Source: Larix kaempferi
Taxonomy: Eukaryota > Streptophyta > Pinopsida > Pinales > Pinaceae
Direction of reading: 5' to 3'
DNA length: 64,000 nt
Assembly (NCBI GenBank): GCA_027924585.1
Contig: BSBM01001068.1
Location: 248,001 to 312,000, forward strand
Under the pieces are notes generated by a model. The model was not told the origin of the DNA, searched no databases, and saw nothing but the letters and a program-made list of their open reading frames with translations. Position 1 is the stretch's first letter, and each line of letters begins with the position of its first letter. The position numbers were made by a program, and so were the translations under genes. Of this stretch, positions 58,298 through 64,000 are shown piece by piece.

Positions 58298-59462
58298 ATG
58301 CGTCCGTTTTGTTTGTGTTTTTCGTGTCTTACGAAAAAGAGAAGCCGCCGAACGGCTGTCGTTCGATTTGTTTATTGCGTTAAGTGGACCCTGAACTGCG
58401 GGACCGCGAGATGCCTTTGGGCTTACACTGAAATTAATTGCACAAGATGCGTCCCGTGTTTTTGTCGGATTTTAGGCGTGGGTCAACTGGCACTCGAATC
58501 GCCCCGTTTTTCAGGTAATTTGTTTCTTAGATTAGGTTATAAAAATTGGTGGAATTTTAGTTCTACTTCATTTATTGCGAAACTATGTCATTGAATTGTG
58601 CTCTGAAGATTTTGACCCATTTTAAAAGGTAAAAATTTCTTAAAAAAAAAAAAAAAAATTATATTTAATTTATCTAAACTAATAATCATCAAAATCTTTG
58701 AAAACTCTTTCTCCTTCTTTATATCTAAAGTGTCCAAAATGATATTTAAATATATTTAAATAAAAATTAACTAACATAATAAAAATCTTAATTATAAAAT
58801 TTAATTAATTCTTACAATAAACCATAATCCTTTATGTCAAAAAAAAACGAGATCTACAAACCAGACCTATAAAGAAGTTTTGTTATTGCATAATGATCCT
58901 AAATTTTTTCAAAATTTCTTAAAAAACGAAAAAACCTACACTTAACCAAGATAAGTTGAAGTTTTTTTGGAAATTTCCTTGATTCTAAGTTTTTAATCTT
59001 TGCTTTTAATAATCCACTATACATAAAACTTTAATATATATCTGATTGTTATTGCATAATGATCCTGAATTTCTTCAAATAACGAAAAAACCTACACTTA
59101 ACCAAGATAAGTTTAAGTTTTAAAGAAATATAAGTTTTCTGGAAATTTCCTTGATTCTAAGTTTTTAATCTTTGCTTCTAATAATCCATTATACATAAAA
59201 CTTTAATATATATCTAGTGAATGAAGCTTAAAATAAGTACAATTAAATAAATCATTCCCCTTTCTAAAAGTTTTTTTTTATTTATGTGGTATAAGAAATA
59301 ATTTATTTTATTGTTTTGATAATTTTTATTATATTGATAAGTTTTTATATCTTAGAATTTGAGGTGGACTACTATTTATGTTTTTTTTAGATTGAAGGAG
59401 GATAGGATAAGTGTATTATCTCCATTAATTTTATTGTAGTAGTTCAAAATTCAAAATAAACA

Positions 59463-59500
<38 letters not shown>

Positions 59501-59632
59501 ACTGGTAGTTGATGCGACTCTGTTCTGATTTTGTAGGAACATCCCATGAACCTTGCGACATAGAGGAGACAGTCAGACTTGAAGCAAACAAGCCCAAGAA
59601 ATTTTTTCCGTCGGAGAAGAAGCAGTTGACTG
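58298..59632 (+). CDS. Possible small spliced gene, two exons seen
   Basis: Exon 1 58298-58514 (ATG start, 72 codons plus one base, ends TTTTTCAG before GTAATT). Exon 2 59537-59632 (preceded by TTCTGATTTTGTAG, followed by a strong GTAAGTTA donor). Both junctions are phase 1, so the frame joins cleanly and reads GTSHEPCDIEETVRLEANKP and KKFFPSEKKQLT across exon 2. Exon 1 is Cys-rich and noticeably higher in CpG than its flanks. A third exon is not identified; one candidate acceptor is at about 60351. No family is recognised. It could also be a non-coding transcript. Confidence 0.3.
58880..59216. repeat. Tandem duplication, two ~166-bp units
   Basis: TTGTTATTGCATAATGATCC starts both units (58880 and 59046). 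Both share CCTACACTTAACCAAGATAAG and end in ACTTTAATATATATCT. It lies in the proposed intron. Confidence 0.9.
59466..59499. repeat. (AT)n microsatellite
   Basis: About 17 AT units just upstream of the proposed second exon. Confidence 0.95.
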
Positions 59633-60240
59633 GTAAGTTAAATTTGCTCAAATCCTTGACTTCTTTAAAGGATATATCAAGTTTGTAAGGAAGCTTCAGT
59701 TTGATAGTCTGCTCACAAGATTAGGACTAGCTAGTCCCGGGAAGTGTAACATACCCTTTTTGCTAAAAAACATTTTATATTGGAAACATTATGTTAACTT
59801 TTATTGTGAAGTTTAATATTGGACAAGTGTCCAAGGATGACTGTAAATTGCACAATATTTTATTATTAAATAAATTAAATAGGAGACAAACACCTAAGGA
59901 GACTGTTGAAAGAGTGTTTACTGACCCACTAGGTGAAATGGAATCTAGGGTAGAAGGCAATGGACAAGTGGCAGCATCATGATGCAGCTAACTAGCTATT
60001 GGTATGGGACAACTCCCTTAAAATGTGGTCATAGTGCCCTGGAAGGTGAGACTGGAGGCTCATTTATTGAAAACTGACCACTAAAGACCTAAGCAGTCTA
60101 TATAAGAGCCATCGAATTATGAACTGAGGTTCATCACTTTTCCTGATGAGAAAATTTACCTTGGGGTTTTGCTGTGCTTGCACCCAAGAGATTCGATGAA
60201 GGGATATGCTGAGTTTATGATCATGGTGTAAGTCTACCTA
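59633..60240. other. Unassigned sequence
   Basis: No gene recognised. The 63-codon plus ORF at 59791-59982 has no known domain. Confidence 0.4.
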
Positions 60241-60345
60241 TTATACTACTAAGTGCAGCAGTTACACTGCTGAGTGCAGAAGCTATACTATTGAGTGTAG
60301 AAGCCATACTATTGAGTGCAGAAGTTATATTATTGAGTGCCTTAC
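60241..60345. repeat. 21-bp minisatellite, five units
   Basis: Five consecutive 21-bp variants of CTATACTATTGAGTGCAGAAG. As the unit is a multiple of three it stays open on the minus strand as a 7-residue repeat (SALNSMA type). No start or context argues for translation. Confidence 0.9.
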
Positions 60346-62900
60346 TTCTACACAGATTCCATCTACTTAGTGGTTCAGTAAGCAAGCTCGGGGGTCCAAA
60401 GAAAGCAAGTAGTTTGGCTTCTTTTTCGGAGAAGGTTGGGAGGAACAGGACTCCTTGGGTGTTTGTCGGCCCTATCTTCATTTACAGGTTCTACTTGTCT
60501 TTTTTAATTCTAAGTAGTTAAAATTTCTATCTGCAATTATAAATTTACTGTTTAAAGGATATTATTATACAAACGCATTTATTTTAGTTTCTGACCTAAT
60601 TAGGATTATGTATAGTAATGATTATGTAAGATGAATCGAATAAATATATTCTCTGCATTTTTCCCCATGCTAATGTTTCTGCATCATACTCTAGTACAGA
60701 GAAGGAGATTAAGGTAGATAAATTGATAGGCAGATTGCCAAATGAATGAGAAGATTAATGTTGTTGTATTTCATTAGTGTTTCTTACCATTAATATCCTG
60801 TAATAAAGAATATATACTGAGGTTCAGAAATTTTAAAGGTATATTGCATCACAGGCACTAAAATTATTCTTGCTTAAAAACATAAATAATTATCTTATTC
60901 CTATGCGAAACCTAGGATTTCCTTTCATCATTAAAATTTCTCATAAAAGATAAATTCTATGTTTTTCTCTTATCATTCATTTCATCAATTAAGTGTTTAA
61001 GGTTCATTGTATTTTTCTTTCACCAATTTTCATTGAAAATAACAGCTGCAAAATAATTATTTCCTAAGTGCACAGTACTGTTATCCAATGCTGCTAGCAA
61101 GTATATATAATTACAAGAACAAATAGAACTCCTTCCATTACAAACAAATGCATGATTATTTAGCACTAATTTTTATGCACAGTATTCAGTTCTTTTTATT
61201 ATTATATTATTTAAACTATAGTTAATCCCATTTACATTCAGCATAGTATTAGAAATCCTAGCTTGTTGTTTCATCAATTTCTTTATTCATCGTAACTGTT
61301 AAACAAAGAACTAATATGTTATCCAAAACAGAGTTTCGTTTCAAAACTTAAATATCATTACAGGTTCGTAACCCTTCATTGATCAAACCCTAGAAGTATC
61401 AACATCTACCTTTCAAATTAAGAGTTTAGTTAAGATTCAACACCATCAGTTAACAACAAAACAAGAAACTAGTTACGATTTCATTACATAGCTGCAAACA
61501 GAAACATTGGATTTTGGCTCACGGCCATCACTTAAATCGACGGACAAGGACAACAAGCTAAGCTTTCAACATCATAAGCTTAGCCATAAAAACGTTTGTC
61601 ATTTACATTCCTTAAGATTGAAATAAAGAGCATCTCGGCATCTGCATGAGACTACAGTAACACGTTTCAATTGAAAACCATTAATATTAAAACCATACGT
61701 TATCTCTATTTTAGAATTTCACTTTCAGAAGCTCAACATTTGTTACCAGAACAACAAATCATCTACCGAAAACTACATGTTAGGGTTTGACAACTTGGCA
61801 CAGGGCTAAACCCTTAGCTCTCGAACTTTTCCTTAAAACACAACAGTTGCAAAACGATAAACTTCAATTTCACACAAACTGGAGCACTACTCTCAATCTC
61901 AAAACACAAACACATGTCGTATGAAAACACAAATTCTTTTATTTACCAAGGACAGTAGAAGGGTAAAACCTCTCCTCTGTTATCTTTTTCTATTACAATT
62001 TTTACTTCGAAAAACAAACACTATAGAAACAATGACGAAGGGGTTGAGGATTTCATCCTCCCCAAGCTACCAAACAGCTCACAAGCATTTCGACGAAGAT
62101 CACTCCCTAGAGCCCAAGAAAACATGAAGTCTCGGCAAAGAACAGATGAAGGTCCAACAGTCATCTAACCGGAGTAACAAAGTAACCACCGAGGCTTACC
62201 AGTATATTTGCAGCTGCCAATTATCAAAACCTAAGCTGGGAAGCCGTCGACGAAGGTACCTGCCATTTGAAACAAGTGTGGTCAAAATGAGTTTTTGAAA
62301 GAAGTCATTACATGTGAAATATCAATAACTGAAACTCTCAACAGAATGGAGGAGACAAGGTTTGAACCTAAGAAACATTACCTTTTAAAATTATCACCGG
62401 AGCAGAACGCCAAAAACCACTGCCAAACTGAAACCATTGTTCCATCACCGAATGCAACGAAGGATGGAAGAACAACTCTGAAAACTATCACCTAACAAAC
62501 AAGGAAAGCCGAGTATTGAATCAACTTCCACGAAGAATCTATCACTCACTCTAGAACTTTTAATACAAAGCTGTTACTGTAAAACCCCATAAGAGTATCG
62601 GCCCTTAAAGCTTTCAGTAGGTCATGGTTTCGAACCGTGGAAACTCACCATAAACACCTGCTATCAAAACCCTGAAGGCTCTCAGCCTATCGGCCTCTCC
62701 TCAGAGCCACTACTCCGAATGCCAAGAAACAATAACTTTGTAGAACATAGTGGTGGTTAGGGTTAGATCCCAAAGCCCAAGACTTTGCTTGATCAATGGT
62801 GGAGATCACCCGAAGGGTATCACGTTGAATGACCCATCACCATACCTTCACGTGCCTAGCACCACGACGATGTCCATGGAGACATTCCACTGACTCGGTG
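60346..62900. other. Unassigned sequence
   Basis: No gene, RNA gene or clear mobile element recognised in this 2.5-kb stretch. The short ORFs at 61921-62127 and 62295-62495 show no domain. Confidence 0.45.
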
Positions 62901-62952
62901 GTTGTATTATTAAATTCAAAAGGAAACCAAAGTGCCTGCCAACACGAAACCA

Positions 62953-63297
62953 TCATGGTGGCACGTGCCTTCCACATAGGTTAAGTATATTGAAGTCCAA
63001 CCCTAAGGACTGACTCTTAAAGGTTGTTCCCAGGCCTGAGCAAAAGGAAAAACTGTTCAGTAGAGTCACTATAGCCTTCCACCCCGTAATCAATCCACGG
63101 GATAAACCCAGACTGTCAAGCCAAACAAACTCCCAACCTTTAAGAAGCTTACTCAACTTGCCAACTAACCCTAAACCTCCACACATCGATTCCTGAAGTA
63201 AAATTATGTTCGGTCCATTCAAATCAATAACCATCCCTAATGTGGGCATTTTAGGGTTGTTGGCTGACCCTCTGTAGTTGAATGACATAATCTTCAT
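62953..63297 (-). pseudogene. LINE ORF2 N-terminus (endonuclease), inverted piece
   Basis: The ATG at 63295-63297 opens a 114-codon frame: MKIMSFNYRG, then IILLQESMCGG and later FNILNLCGRHVPP. This is the start of an L1-type apurinic endonuclease (usual MKIMSWNCRG...LLQETM...N.YGP). The Glu of LLQES is the metal-binding acid. The usual SWN.RG is changed to SFNYRG, so the Asn remains. The frame stops before the second catalytic part. Upstream, to about 63600, is presumably the LINE 5' region. Confidence 0.7.
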
Positions 63298-63677
63298 GAG
63301 GTTACCTTTGGTGAAGGAAAATATCTAAGCGCCTTGTGACAAGGAGACAACGAAAAATGGATGCTCAAATCCTCCCTAAGACCCTTCCTAGGGCTAGCTC
63401 CCAACATCGGAGTAGCTGACCCTGAAAAGAGGACGAGGGTTACCCTGCCCTACCTTACCCAACGATCTCACAGCGTAAGGGTGATTAGAATCCCAAGAGA
63501 CCCTAGGGCCCACCAAATCTCCTGAGGTCGAATGCTTATCCACTAACCGGTTTCTGATAAAATACTTGCACTTCCAAAGAGACTTCCTGTAACATCCCAA
63601 AATTTACAAAAATTTAAAATTTTTCGATAAAGCTTTTAATGCATAATCTAACATGCTGCATTGGTCAAAAGTGTAAT

Positions 63678-64000
63678 GTTTCGTGTTGGCAGGCAACAAG
63701 GGGCACGGGTGGATCCTTCTCAGTATTTTTTCCAGAATCATTTAGTGGCAAGGGACATCATTGACCTTGAACCAGTGGACTTGAAACCAACTTGGTATAA
63801 TAGAAGGTCTAGGATCGCAGCAATAACAAAGAGGCTGGACCGAGTTTTATTTGCTGGGGATTTGCTTCACAGGGTTGAGAGAACCATATCTTGGATGATT
63901 TTCGAGGGTGGCTTTGATCATATGGCGATCATGTGTAGTATTGAGAAAGGGGAGGCAAAGCCAGGGTCGCCTTTTAAGTTTAATCCCTATTGGCTTAAAA
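63678..64000 (+). pseudogene. LINE endonuclease C-terminal part, runs off the window
   Basis: The plus frame reads RQQGARVDPSQYFFQNHLV, DLKPTWYNRRS, AAITKRLDRVLF, GGFDHMAIM and PFKFNPYWLK. This is the second half of an L1 endonuclease: TW.N.RS and RLDR.L, and the SDH.P.-type catalytic motif here reads FDHMAI. It has no stop up to the window end. It continues the protein begun on the opposite strand at 63297, with roughly 60 residues missing between. Confidence 0.7.

Overview
This window is nuclear plant DNA, dominated by nested and decayed transposable elements and low-complexity repeats. One gene looks intact and two more are plausible. The plant-type glyoxal oxidase, the multiple-C2-domain (MCTP) fragment, the NO VEIN-like fragments and the Ty3/gypsy, Ty1/copia and L1-type LINE sequences all point to a land plant. 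Very long LTRs, deep nesting and heavy decay suggest a large genome, and a gymnosperm is my best guess (inference only).

Layout. (1) 1.2-21.6 kb: a minus-strand coding-like sequence with a coiled-coil C-terminal half is split by a 16.7-kb Ty3/gypsy element of the Tat/Ogre type (2988-19687). Its LTRs are about 4.3 kb, its target-site repeats are near-perfect, and its gag-pol runs right to left in one reading frame broken mainly by stop codons. Each LTR carries its own open reading frames. (2) 22.5-25.7 kb: a CA microsatellite, a degenerate tandem repeat and a GA-rich tract. (3) 25.7-43.3 kb: a candidate 17.6-kb DNA transposon. It is bounded by 10-bp direct repeats and by inverted clusters of GCGTACGC-type palindromes, and it holds two convergent genes. 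On the plus strand is an eight-exon, about 507-codon gene of unknown function. On the minus strand is a broken transposase-like gene. Between them lie ~350-360-bp satellite arrays, a NO VEIN-like ATPase pseudogene and a perfect copia-type solo LTR. (4) 43.4-50.7 kb: CT-rich sequence, a 2.6-kb GAT-repeat tract with an acidic coding flavour, and a 2.2-kb direct duplication whose copies each carry a further palindrome cluster. (5) 50.7-52.7 kb: the 3' half of a LINE. (6) 53-60 kb: AT-rich DNA with an MCTP fragment, an intact intronless glyoxal oxidase gene (55981-57600, minus) and a possible small two-exon gene transcribed away from it. (7) 60-64 kb: a 21-bp minisatellite, unassigned sequence, and a LINE whose 5' part is inverted relative to the following part.

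The most likely undescribed system is the 25.7-43.3 kb element: its palindromic subterminal repeats, convergent two-gene layout and transposase with what look like catalytic-site losses. The next candidate is the set of reading frames kept in both LTRs of the gypsy element. Identities below rest on motif recognition by eye; no database search was possible.
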